A DNA stretch of 64,000 nucleotides from Zarea fungicola (taxonomy: Eukaryota > Ascomycota > Sordariomycetes > Hypocreales > Cordycipitaceae), in assembly GCA_900169235.1 (NCBI GenBank), contig FWCC01000180.1, forward strand, positions 23,174 to 87,173, given 5' to 3'. Positions 54,838-64,000 of this stretch are shown one piece after another. The position numbers were made by a program, and so were the translations under genes. The notes under the pieces are model-generated. The model searched no databases. It had not been told where the DNA came from and saw only the letters and a list, made by a program, of their open reading frames with translations. Position 1 is the stretch's first letter, and every line of letters begins with the position of its first letter.

Positions 54838-56242
54838 TCTCCTCGAGGTTTCTCCTATTAGTACCCGTCCTGTCGGCCCTACGGTTGTCATTTTTGTTTC
54901 CACAGCAATAATAGCTATTTCCTGGGCTAGAAGCAATGCTTTTTGCTTTGGAACATTTTTTTTTGTAGGGTGACTGTTCTGCGGTTCAGACATCGGCTTA
55001 TTGAGCATATGCTTCTTGTACAATGCTGGTGGTAAGGGTGCCACGCAACTTTTATATAGTAATATTAGGAAAATTGAAAATAGAGCATTTTTGCTTAAAA
55101 TCTTCAACGTGCTTGACGTTTACGAATTTTCTGTTAGACACGTTATCGGCACTCGCAATTGTAGCTACTGCGGTGTAAAGTTTGGCATATGAAACGTGAA
55201 AGCTGAGTAAGTTGAAGCTAGTCTAAGTTTTGCGCGGTTTATGTCTGCCATCTGATGATTTATATGATCCTGAATAAGGCTTAAATTCTCAATCGCCATT
55301 GTAATCGGTCGGCTATCGTAGGACGTCAACTGATTTTCGACTCACCAGCTAGACGACCACTGAAGCGTCAGAAATCTATTCGTCAACCTATTGGCGTGTC
55401 AGGCGCTCGATGATATGTTAATGGATAAAAGATGACTGTTCGGTGACTTTTGTAGTGTTCCCACTGGCAGCGACTCGTTGACCAGTCAATGGCCTTGAAT
55501 GGCTTTGCAGGCATGCAAAGGCAAGTGATCATGGCCATGATCATGATGTTTTCTCCATGATAATATAATTAATTACTTCCATGAACAACAACAACAAAAA
55601 AAAACAGGCAATTAGGTTGCTTGTCTACAGCCAGGTTAACTACCCTACACGTCTGCGGTGCGCATTCGGGTCGTCGCCCATCTTGGCAAGACGCAAGGGA
55701 GGTTCAATGCAGCGTGTGCAAGGGCGAACAGCTCCATCCCAAGCTTTGGAGAGATTCGACCGCGGTAAAATGCTTTGAGATGGGCAATTGTCAGAATGGC
55801 AAAGTGTATTCCTTGGGCGCCAATGAACAAATTCAAGCCTATTCTTGGTAGGCTGCTTCTCTGCGGTGCCTGGGCTTTTATGAACTTACTTGGTGAGTTG
55901 ATACATCGTCACCACTAGCAAACTTGGTGTAATAGTTAGCCTGGAGGCGCGACGCCAAAAGTCCGTCCCGATACTCAAAACCAGTAAACGAATCTGAAAA
56001 CTAGGTTTTTGCCCCTTCGCCCAGAGCCGAGTTTCAACAAATTGCCTTGTTTACTAGCATCTTGATTCCTTCATCTCCCTGTTCGGCGCGTACACTGCAT
56101 AGTCTGTAGAGGCAACTGTGCGGATACGCACTGTACAACCACTGTGGCTGTTTAGCGTTTGGACTGTAGCTCGAATAATTTGGTACTTTGTGCTGCAGCA
56201 CCAGCCACGGCGCCGCCGCAAGTACCTCGACAGACATTGTGG
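54838..56242. other. Intergenic spacer with two adjacent palindromes
   Basis: About 1.4 kb. An imperfect hairpin (CTTTGCA, 4-nt loop, TGCAAAG; 55503-55520) is followed by a perfect 18-bp palindrome (TGATCATGGCCATGATCA; 55526-55543). Several overlapping short frames near 55.6-55.85 kb are unconvincing. Confidence 0.5.
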
Positions 56243-56824
56243 ATGGTGTACTCCGTACAAGCACAGCAATCTAGAATCGTTGCCTCGACTATTTATGCGT
56301 GCATGCGCGGCCACGACGACATTGCCGCTCACCTGCTCGGGCTGCGCAAGCACCCATACCGACTGGACCTAAACTGCGCGATCCATGAGGAGCGACGGCG
56401 CTGTCGATGGCGAGTGCGAAGCTGCTCCAACGAGACAGTCGCCAAGTTGCTGTACCTCCTCAAGCCCCAGGATGTGCACGGGAATCAAGACAACTTTGGT
56501 CCATCAATCTATTTCTTGGCAAAAGGCAACACCAACATGAAGACTCTGGCACTTCTTGACGCCTACTGTAAGCCGCATGGCCTGGAGCCTGACGTGGACT
56601 TGAGAGCTCCTCACTCCAATGCCGTCACCTTTGAGGAGGAGATGTGCTTCTGTGATGTGTGCGGCCAGTGTCGCGCCCATCACCTTGATGCCCGCATTTG
56701 CAAAACCTGCGACGGCGGTGGCTTTTTCATCTGTCAGAGCCGCCACCTCGTAGGACCCAGATGCAGAGGACAGGATCATGAGTGGAAGGGCTTTTTCTGT
56801 CGGGATTATAAGAACAATCAATGA
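56243..56824 (+). CDS. Ankyrin-like and cysteine-rich (ZZ-like) protein, possibly partial
   Basis: A 193-codon frame starting at MVYSVQAQQSR. The first third includes an ankyrin-style helix pair (TIYACMRGHDDIAAHLLG). The last third is a cysteine/histidine-rich module, CFCDVCGQCRAHH, then CKTCDGGGFFICQSRHLVGP and ending near HEWKGFF, which resembles a ZZ-type zinc finger with CDGG as a landmark. One expected metal ligand in the second half (SRH where an SxC is common) is replaced. The frame extends upstream without an ATG to 56159 with ankyrin-compatible but proline-rich residues, so a 5' exon may be missing or the gene truncated. No firm function. Confidence 0.45.
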   Translation: MVYSVQAQQSRIVASTIYACMRGHDDIAAHLLGLRKHPYRLDLNCAIHEERRRCRWRVRSCSNETVAKLLYLLKPQDVHGNQDNFGPSIYFLAKGNTNMKTLALLDAYCKPHGLEPDVDLRAPHSNAVTFEEEMCFCDVCGQCRAHHLDARICKTCDGGGFFICQSRHLVGPRCRGQDHEWKGFFCRDYKNNQ

Positions 56825-57652
56825 GCTGTCCTTTCTATTGGTCCTATCAAAATTGTTTGGCGCTATAGTACAGCATAGCGGTTTATTACTGGTAATTTGG
56901 GAACACTTGAAAAAATTGGGATTGAATTGGAGTTGGAATAGCGAACGAAAGGCTTGGAGCGCCGAAAATCGGTTGGAAATGAATGGCGTACACAGCGATA
57001 TCTTGAATGAATTACAAAAGGAAGAATAAATACAAAATAATAACTGCAACTTATTTCCCTCAATCCTCTTCTTCTTTTGCTTGTTTCTATGGTGTTGGTA
57101 TGGTATTTCTGTTTAATCCAGCTTTGCACCAAGCTTGAAAGCAGGCCAAGTACCAGCACGGGCGCAAATACAAGTGCAGGTATCACGAAAAAATTACTGA
57201 GGGCGAGAGTAGTGACTGCGGCACACTAAGAATGGCGACTAGGTAGATAGATGTCGTGGCTACGTTGCGCTAGATATAATATTACACAAGTGTAGATTTG
57301 TCAAGTACCAGTACGTTTGTGGCTTTGTCTCTAAGGCAGTGAAGCAGTGAAGCAACGCCAAAGGGCGTTGATCGGAGCAGCTAACTGGCAGCTTTTACAT
57401 GGCGTCTCTTGGTCTATTGGCGCAGTGGCGGTTTGTTGCCTGAGTTTGGACTGTTGGAATAAAAACTTGAGGGTAAGACAATTATTGTATTTCTTTCTTG
57501 TCTCCGTGTCTGGGTTCTCGTTCTGTAACAGCTCCTGAGGAGCTGTGCAATGCGTCCAATTCAATAGAACGCCACTGGTCTAAGACTGTGCTTGAAAAGG
57601 TAATCTCCACCATCTCAGACTCCCTACCGCTCAGAAAGATGTTGGAGATGAG
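56825..57652. other. Intergenic spacer
   Basis: About 830 nt, AT-rich. Short frames here carry no domain. No repeat or RNA gene recognised. Confidence 0.5.
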
Positions 57653-58838
57653 CTAACACTTGGAAACAGTAATCCTAAATGATGCTGTCATGCTCAGTAG
57701 CTGTTCGCAAGGAATCGAGAGAATGTAACGGTTCGGCAGAGCCAGACCTTCGGACAGAAATTCGATTATTGCGTAAATTTTGGGGTCCAAAACTGCTTGA
57801 TGTATAACCACTTGCCCAAAATGAATTGTACGGCCCTGCTCTCGGCTAAACCTCTGCACTAAAGCCGTGTTGCTAGCGTCCAACTGTGCCTGTAGGTGAG
57901 CTTCTCCGTCGCTCTCACTCTCGGCCACCTGTAGAGTAACGCAATAATCTAGAAGCAGCCGTAACATTGCCTCGCTACGAGCATAAACAGCTTCTGTAAT
58001 TGGAGCAAGACAGAACGAATCGCTGCACTTCGGATATGCACCATGGTCCAGAAGCAGACGTACGATGCTCACATGGCCATTTTTGGCAGCTGCTGTAAGT
58101 GGGACGATGCTGACAGTCGAGGCGCCCTGATGCAGCAGAAATTTGACCATGTCCTCATCTTCCCTCCTTATAGCAGATAACAGAGGTGACCTCCCGTCGG
58201 CATCCCATCTGTTGATGTCGAGTCCTTGGAGAAGAAGGAGCCTTGCAGCCTCGGTACTCCCAGTAGCGCATGCGAAACCGAAGGCTTGCTGAATAGCATC
58301 AGTGGGAATGGCAGCTGACAATTCTCCTGCTAGAAGCCTGGCGAGGTCGAAAACGTTATCTTCCCGCACCGCGACGTAGATGTCTTCCAGAGCGTTGAAA
58401 ATCTGGCTTGGTGTGTCTATACCCTTTGTTTGCTTGCCAGTGCTAACTCGAGACCCGGCTGTTTTGCCCACCTCTGTCCTGGGCGTTGCTTTGTGGATTT
58501 TTCTGATATGTCTCTGACGGCTATCTTGACGACCAAAGCTTACATTGCATTGAGGATAGGGACAGAGGATGGCAGTAGCAACTTCGGGCATATGGATGAT
58601 TCGGTGGCGGAGGAGGCCTGCATTTGCAGCGAATCCCCTCTCGCATATGAAGCATTTATATGGTCGGACATGGTTCTTGCGATGTTTGCTAAAAAGGAAA
58701 TACAAAAAAAATCGAGATTAGCAATGGACTTGGTATTCTTTTTGTCTCTTTACTTGGAGATTACTTGTAGTCCCGCTTGCCTGGAAACGTCTTGTCACAA
58801 TCCTCGCAACTGATGGTCTCGCTGGATTGGCGTGGCAT
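57653..58838 (-). CDS. C2H2 zinc-finger and ankyrin-repeat protein
   Basis: Two exons, 58838-58765 and 58688-57653, give 369 aa. The 76-nt intron is GT-AG and splits the first finger. After splicing it reads CEDCDKTFPGKRDYNKHRKNH, following MPRQSSETIS. Two more fingers follow, YKCFICERGFAANAGLLRH and CPYPQCNVSFGRQDSRQRH. After a linker (residues ~80-105) come four or so ankyrin repeats: FGFACATGSTEAARLLLLQG, SPLLSAIRREDEDMVKFLL, PLTAAAKNGHVSIVRLLLD and PITEAVYARSEAMLRLLL. Ankyrin-zinc-finger fusions are plausible transcription or signalling proteins of fungi, and DNA binding is inferred from the three fingers. It is divergent from the C2H2 gene starting at 59520. Confidence 0.83.
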
Positions 58839-58985
58839 TGTCAGTATGATGGATATGCCGTAGCGACTAGTATGAAGACATCTCAAGGAGCAGAAGAATT
58901 GAATATCAACAAGTGTTAATATACTCGATTGGCTGACAGAGTCGATTGCAATTTACTTGGTCTCGTAGCTACCACACGACGCCGC

Positions 58986-59033
58986 GCCACCACCAAAGCC
59001 ACCACCAAAGCCACCACCAACGCCACCACCAAC
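58986..59033 (+). repeat. 12-nt tandem repeat, four copies
   Basis: Unit GCCACCACCAAA, with the last base AAC in two copies. Read in the open plus frame it gives Ala-Thr-Thr-Lys or -Asn repeats. Confidence 0.8.
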
Positions 59034-59339
59034 GGGAATGCGATGGCCAACCAAACCTACTCTAAAAGTTCAATTCTGCATTGCTTTTGTGAGGCACGAA
59101 ATTTGGTTGGCTGTCGTCAAAAGTTGCTGGAAATGTTTTTGGCTCATGAGATTGACCGCCTTTTACTTGCATTTCACCACACTGGCGTGTACACCACACC
59201 AGGACGCATTTTCAGCCGCCCAGCTCCCGTTTCCCACGTTCTTATTTCAATTCTATCCTCGCATCCTCGCCAATACGCAGTTTTCCTCCAAACAAAAGCC
59301 AACGAATCGAAAATACGCTGCTTTCCGACGGCGCATTGC

Positions 59340-59444
59340 AACATGTTGGATGACAACATGCTGGACGACAACATGCTGGACGACAACATGCTGGACGACA
59401 ACATGCTTGACGACAACATGCTGGACGACAACATGCTGGATGGG
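59340..59444 (+). repeat. 15-nt tandem repeat, seven copies
   Basis: Unit AACATGCTGGACGAC, almost perfect, with differences only in the first, fifth and last copies. In the open plus frame it reads Asn-Met-Leu-Asp-Asp. Confidence 0.9.
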
Positions 59445-59519
59445 AACGGAGAGCCGTACCTATCGAGCTGGACACCGACTCCGTCAGCTCAAACCATCAG
59501 AGCCTCCAACATTTCTACC

Positions 59520-60303
59520 ATGGAACCATTACTCCGTTCTGCAGCCGACGGCCACCTCTCGTACGTGGATTTTTTTTTTTTAGTCAGCTAATGGTATGCC
59601 GCCCAGCCTTCACAGCCGTGGCGCTTTACCTCCTCATGGTGGCGCCGTCCAGACAGTGGATCCAGCAGATCTCATCCTCCAGTCTGACGGCCCCAGCCTA
59701 CACCAATCCACCATCGAAGAACGGCTCGCTGGCGGTATTTGCCGGCTAGAAAATGTACCGGTTACTTCCAGAACTGACGGCACTGTTCTGGAAGCTGGGC
59801 AGCTGAGATATTGTTTCGCTGCCCCTAGCACAGGACTTGAGGTAGCTGGACTTCCGGCCCCAGCAAGCCCAGCTGCAAGCCACAGAGCAGATCGCCTCCT
59901 CCTCACCTGCCTTAACGGCGTGGTTGCTTCTGCGTCTCACACTGTCGCGTTAGCCACCAATCTTGCTGCCATCGTGCGAGCTAGCACCAACCAGGTACCC
60001 AACACATCTTTGGCTCATTCCAATGCATCCTCGGTTCCGGAACCGCCCCCAGAATCCCCGATGCCTGCTTCCAGTGAACTGTTGGTGGACACTGGCTCCT
60101 CCACTTCGAGTCCTCAGGCTGCGGCTAAAGATGCCCGTCCCCAGTGCCACAGATGCCCCAAGACCCTTTCCCGCCGTGATGCTTTGAAGCGTCACATTGA
60201 AACTGTTCACAACAAGACTACGTACCCGTGTTTAGTGGCTGGCTGCACGAGATTCTTCAAGAGGCCCGACCTGATGAGGCGTCACATGCGTACTCAACAC
60301 TAG
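59520..60303 (+). CDS. C2H2 zinc-finger protein, two C-terminal fingers
   Basis: Two exons, 59520-59560 and 59607-60303, give 245 aa from the ATG in a good TACCATGG context. The 46-nt intron has a GTACGT donor, a T-tract, a GCTAAT branch site and a CCCAG acceptor. The amino end (MEPLLRSAADGHLS) resembles the opening of an ankyrin repeat. The middle is low complexity, Ser/Pro/Ala-rich, with no fold I recognise. The last ~60 residues carry two fingers: CHRCPKTLSRRDALKRH (C-x2-C-x12-H-x4-H) and YPCLVAGCTRFFKRPDLMRRH. The protein ends two residues after the last His. Probably a DNA-binding regulator. The same frame is open far upstream through the 15-nt array, so a 404-aa form starting at 59043 is possible. 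Confidence 0.75.
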
Positions 60304-61192
60304 ATCATATGAATAATGACCCTTTGTGATACGATGCAGGGGGGCTGCTCTTATTTAGTTCTAGCCTAGAGTAGAGAATAGTTGAACATGATTTACTTTT
60401 TAAAACATTTTGACACATCGTCGTGGTATGTCCAGTATTGCTGCGACAATTGACTTCGCCAAGGCTCAAAATTCTCTGCGCGAGTTGAGTTGCCGAGTCC
60501 AGCGGCATTGAGCTGGCAAATAAACCATGAAATACTCTATTTCAAGTAATTAGGTAAATAGAGAAAACCCAATAGTAGATTGATTTAAAATATGAACCCA
60601 GCCACTTCTAAAATCTGGATGATGCTTGTTGACGCATCACAAGCCGTGATTGGCATTAGGGTATGCACCACCAATGATCCCCGCGGCCAAGTTCTCCACG
60701 ATCAAGTCGCCAACTGTCATGACTACAAGAGACTCAAATTGCAGAGAGAAACCGGAATTAGCATCATTGATTCGCGCATAAAATAAAAAACTGTACCCGG
60801 TTTATAATCACAACTGGCAAACCACTCTCATATTTTCCTAACTCCGACGCTGCCCCATTATTCAAGGTGGCCAGACAGTCTTGCCAGAAGAGCGGCCCCG
60901 TTGATGACACAAAACTAACCACATCGAGATACATGGGCCAGGAAGCCGTTAAGTCCGCTGGCGGGATGACAGAACGCTAACTACTTTGAGCAGTCGAGCT
61001 TTGAATAACACAACTTTGCGATGGAAATGAGCCTCTTGTATACAATATTTGGCGGTGCGGCAAGCAGTTCGAATGAAAGTATAAGTAAGTAAACATTTCC
61101 AAAATTTATGACGAATTAATTATCTGCTCAAGCCTCTACAATAAAACCCACTTCAAAATCCAAACTCTGCCCTCTCTGTATTATTGACCAAC
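60304..61192. other. Intergenic spacer
   Basis: About 890 nt. A 64-codon frame near 60592-60786 is not convincing. No repeats or RNA genes recognised. Confidence 0.5.
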
Positions 61193-62370
61193 ATGCCTTC
61201 TCCGCAGCTCATTCAAAAGTCCGAAGCCATCCTCGAAAAATATGGCACTTCGCTGGCCGGAAAGACGATTCTCATCACCGGTGTCGCACCAGATTCCATC
61301 GCCGGCGAACTGGCCGTGCAGCTGGCCACGGCTAAGCCAGCCCTCCTGATCCTGAGCGCGCGGTCAGAGGCTCGCGTCGAGCCCATTGTCGCCAAAATCA
61401 ACACACAGAGCCCCGGCGTGGCCACGCGCTTTCTCCAGATGGACCTCTCCAGCCAAAGCGAAGTGCGCCGCGCCGTCGCCAGCCTCTCTGACGTGCCCAA
61501 GATTGACCACCTGGCCGCCGTGGCCGGTGTCATGTGGCCGCCCTACAGCAAAACTGTCGATGGCATCGAATCGCAGTTTGCGGTAAACTACGTGTCGAAC
61601 TGCCTGCTGGTGAAGCTGCTGCTGCCCAAGATTGAGGCGGCCGGCCAGGGGTCGTCCATTGTCATTGTCGCAAGCTCGGCTGTTCGCAGCGGACAGGTTA
61701 ATTTTGCCGACGTCAACTTTACAGTAAGTTTCAAATGCGTACACCAACACTTCAACGAGGTCTTATTTCTGACTTTTCATCCGCAGGCCGAGGGCTCATA
61801 TGACCCGATGGTGGCGTATGCTCAATCCAATGCCGCCCGTGTCATGTTTGTGAAGAAGCTTGCAACGCACGTATCTGGCAAAGGAATCCGTACATTCAGC
61901 CTCGATCCTGGTGGTATGTTTTTCTTCTCGTATCTTTTGCCTTTTCTTTTTTTTTTTTTGCAAATAAACATGGTTAACCCGTGTATTCGTAATCCAGCCG
62001 TTCGTTCCGGCCTTCAGCGCCACGTTACTCCAGAGATCGGTGCTTGGATAGAAAAGATCATGACGTCTGGTGATAGTACGTCTGCCCACATAAACCCCAT
62101 GCATGCTGATGCCTTTATGCTAACAATCTACCTCCACATTCAGAGCTGAAAGATCTCGACGGCAAGGAATATGATGTGCCCCCCTGGACAAGTACCTCGG
62201 AGGGCGCAGCGACTATTATTACTGGCATGGTCGATCCCACCATTGAGAGCTCCAATGGCGCGTTTCTCCATAATAATGCCGTCGCGGACGAGGAGCTGCA
62301 CTCCCATATTGAGGACGAGGCGAACCAGGATAAGCTTTGGGAGCTGACCAAAAGCCTAATTGTAAACTAA
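61193..62370 (+). CDS. Short-chain dehydrogenase/reductase with altered catalytic motif
   Basis: Four exons, 61193-61723, 61787-61913, 61998-62075 and 62144-62370, encode 320 aa. A Rossmann site (KTILITGVAPDSIAGELA, residues 24-41) is the fungal variant of TGxxxGxG, with Ala at its second glycine. It is followed by LLILSARSEARVEP and QMDLSSQSEVRRAV. HLAAVAGVMWPPYSKTVDG and QFAVNYVSNCLLVKLLLP are the NNAG-equivalent and active-site-Asn helix. The Ser is in VIVASSAVRSG. The Tyr motif is Y188-A-Q-S-N192 where Y-x3-K is expected, so the catalytic Lys is absent. Splice phases are exact, and all four exons read conserved SDR blocks. Activity as a classical oxidoreductase is doubtful, but a degenerate or non-catalytic member is possible. 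Confidence 0.86.
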
Positions 62371-62438
62371 TTTAGCACCAATAAAAAAAATAGGCTGGTT
62401 AAAGTAATTTCTTTTTAAATGCAGGCCGTGTTTTAGTG

Positions 62439-63332
62439 CTAGCTGCTGTCATGATATGACTCCATGCAGAGAAGCCGTATTGGCTTCTTGTTTCGTATTG
62501 AGCGCCAATGATTCGTTGCCTCGATGGCATCCAGGCAGCCTCCCAGCAGCCACTGCCATTTGCGTAGGACTGCCTCGGAAAACTCATACGCGGACGGATC
62601 CCATGGCTCACCCCAGATGACCATCCCGATCTGGTACTCATTGTCGTTGGCGCCCCCAAAAAAGAGATCATGGCACAGCTCATCCTCGTCATACGTATCC
62701 ACGCCCGAGAGCATGGCATCGCGAATAGACGCTATCGGAAATATATCAATCCAGGGATGATGCATAATCTGGCCTTGTAGTATTGTTGGCTGAAGACTCG
62801 GAGGCAGCTTGGCACTGCCAAAAGTCGAGGGGCTAAACATGTTGAACGGCGAGATGGTGTCGTCCTGCTGCAGCATCTCTATTGTCAGGCCCAAATGAGT
62901 GGCATTCAGGCACATGGCCCTGCGAACGCTGAGCTCTGCTACAGGCGTCAATAGCTGCTCATCGAGGGTGTGCTGCAAGAGGTTGTACAGCGCCACAGCT
63001 CGAACGCGGTCCATCCGATCTACTTGCTCCGCCTGTGGCAGTCGGCAAAACGGCACCTGCCTCGCAATGGCTTGCGACGAAGTTGTTGTACTTGGCTGCC
63101 CATGCTCTCTAGCTGGCGCCGAGTAAATGACCCATTTTTGGGTTGGACCCCTGGCGGCTGCTTGCTCGGCGAGCCTCTTTCCTGTAATAACGAAGCTTGT
63201 TGGTAAGTCTACGATTCAGTCGACTTCGCCGCCGCGGCGGAGATGGGGTTACTCACGTCGGGCTTGCTGATTCAGTCGGTTTTGCCGCTTCCTGCGCTCC
63301 TTTGCATCTTGGGCATCTGTTACATCGACCAT
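62439..63332 (-). CDS. bZIP-type regulator with DUF3425 domain
   Basis: Two exons, 63332-63257 and 63181-62439, encode 272 aa. The 75-nt intron has a GTGAGT donor and a TTACAG acceptor and splits an Arg codon in the basic region. Spliced, the amino end reads KERRKRQNRLNQQARRKRL, a bZIP basic segment (N-x7-R). Only a short leucine-zipper heptad follows, which is usual for this fungal family. The C-terminal half is DUF3425: HHPWIDIFPIASIRDAML, DELCHDLF, GMVIWGEPWDPSAYEFSE and LRKWQWLLGGCLDAIEATNH. Such proteins are predicted nuclear regulators, with poorly known targets. The ATG at 63332 is the first in the frame. A neighbouring gene on the plus strand ends 68 nt away (convergent). Confidence 0.82.
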
Positions 63333-64000
63333 GCTTTGCCAAGTACCCGTGCTTTATTGCTATTTTAGCATTCGCTATACATGGCAGAGTTGTCCCGGAG
63401 CAGCGTTTGGATGTTGAAGGAAAGCGCGGCAGTCGACTTATGGCGTGTCTGCTTACCAAAGGCGACGGATCAACCTCAGGCTAGCTGTATGTTAGGTTAG
63501 CGTACGACCAGCTTTTTGTTAGGCAATTGATTCCAGTACAGTGACTGCCCTAACACGTTTCATTATTAGCCAGAAAAACTCCACAGGTACTTTATCCTAG
63601 GCTCCTTGGCTCCAAGCCTTGACAGGGGCTTTCTGAAAAAGGCCTAACATGGCGCGGGTAGGGCGCTGGAAACAGCCCCAATGGATGTACTGGCAGGTAG
63701 GCACCCCTCAGCAGCCTCGATAGCATTGATTAATACGGAGTAGCAACTTAATAAGCTCAATGGCCTCAAATCGATAGCCGCCTCAACAGCCTCCATGACG
63801 TCAATTATCAACAAAGTTGGCCGCAATCTCAACTAGCAAGATAGGATTAACTGACTAACCAGCGTTGGGAGTGGCCTCAATAGGTGACTGGTACAGTGGT
63901 AGGTGCTATTAATAGTGGAGTGTCGGATTATAGGGAAGCTTTGGGCTGTGGCTGCTTACGATAATTTTAAGTTAGTGTAACGTCGGCCACCCCCTGCCCG
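63333..64000. other. End of window, no gene seen
   Basis: About 670 nt. A short frame at 63644-63832 is not supported. TACGGAGTA occurs at 63734-63742. Presumably promoter sequence of the bZIP gene and beyond. Confidence 0.5.

Larger units (their letters stand above)
58839..59519. other. Divergent promoter region with two tandem-repeat arrays
   Basis: About 680 nt between two divergent C2H2 genes. It holds four copies of a 12-nt unit (GCCACCACCAAA/C) at 58986-59033 and seven copies of a 15-nt unit (AACATGCTGGACGAC) at 59340-59444. A single plus-strand frame is open through both arrays and into the next gene, so the region may instead encode an amino-terminal extension of that protein (alternative start ATG at 59043). 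Confidence 0.5.

Noticed and set aside
59340..59444. CRISPR array
   Set aside because: The copies are directly adjacent, without unique spacers, and the genome is eukaryotic. It is a minisatellite.
1..64000. tRNA, rRNA or transposon genes
   Set aside because: I looked for T-loop and acceptor-stem patterns and for transposase or reverse-transcriptase motifs and saw none. A tRNAscan or RepeatMasker run would be decisive.

Overview
This is a stretch of a filamentous ascomycete chromosome. Genes are interrupted by short GT-AG introns (46 to about 150 nt) with CTAAC/CTAAT-type branch sites, and the families present (HET and HeLo domains, Zn2Cys6 and DUF3425-bZIP regulators, DUF7770, small secreted proteins, NmrA-like reductases) are typical of Pezizomycotina. 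Sordariomycetes, probably Hypocreales, is my best guess; this is inference from gene content, not from a marker gene. There are no bacterial operons, tRNA or rRNA genes, CRISPR arrays, or recognisable transposase or reverse transcriptase genes.

Layout. 1-2.4 kb has no gene. 2.4-11.5 kb holds a secreted FAD-linked oxidoreductase with six exons, one junction of which is best explained by a GC-AG intron, a RimJ/RimL-type acetyltransferase, a DUF7770 protein and an NmrA-like protein. About 5.8 kb without a confident gene follows, rich in short repeats, and probably contains the long leader of a SWIRM-domain (Fun19-like) protein at 17.3-18.5 kb. Next come a second acetyltransferase (19.7-20.7 kb), a HeLo-domain protein with an unusual multi-pass membrane tail (21.4-22.9 kb), a cysteine-rich small secreted protein (24.5 kb) and, on the minus strand, a GRIP-domain golgin (25.4-28.7 kb), which is a housekeeping gene.

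30.2-53.5 kb looks like an accessory metabolic region: an M20 amidohydrolase, an alpha/beta hydrolase and a P1-family (DmpA-type) aminopeptidase in tandem, an amino-acid permease converging on them, a HET-domain protein, a class-C beta-lactamase-like serine hydrolase, a metallo-beta-lactamase-fold hydrolase and a Zn2Cys6 regulator. A joint role in import and breakdown of amides, peptides or lactams/lactones is a reasonable hypothesis, not shown by the sequence.

54.5-63.3 kb holds a glycine-rich small secreted protein, an ankyrin/cysteine-rich gene, two divergently transcribed C2H2 zinc-finger genes separated by a region with 12-nt and 15-nt tandem repeats, an SDR whose catalytic lysine is replaced by asparagine, and a bZIP/DUF3425 regulator.

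All multi-exon models were assembled by eye from open frames, splice consensus, reading phase and family conservation. Exon phases were checked arithmetically, but no transcript evidence was available.
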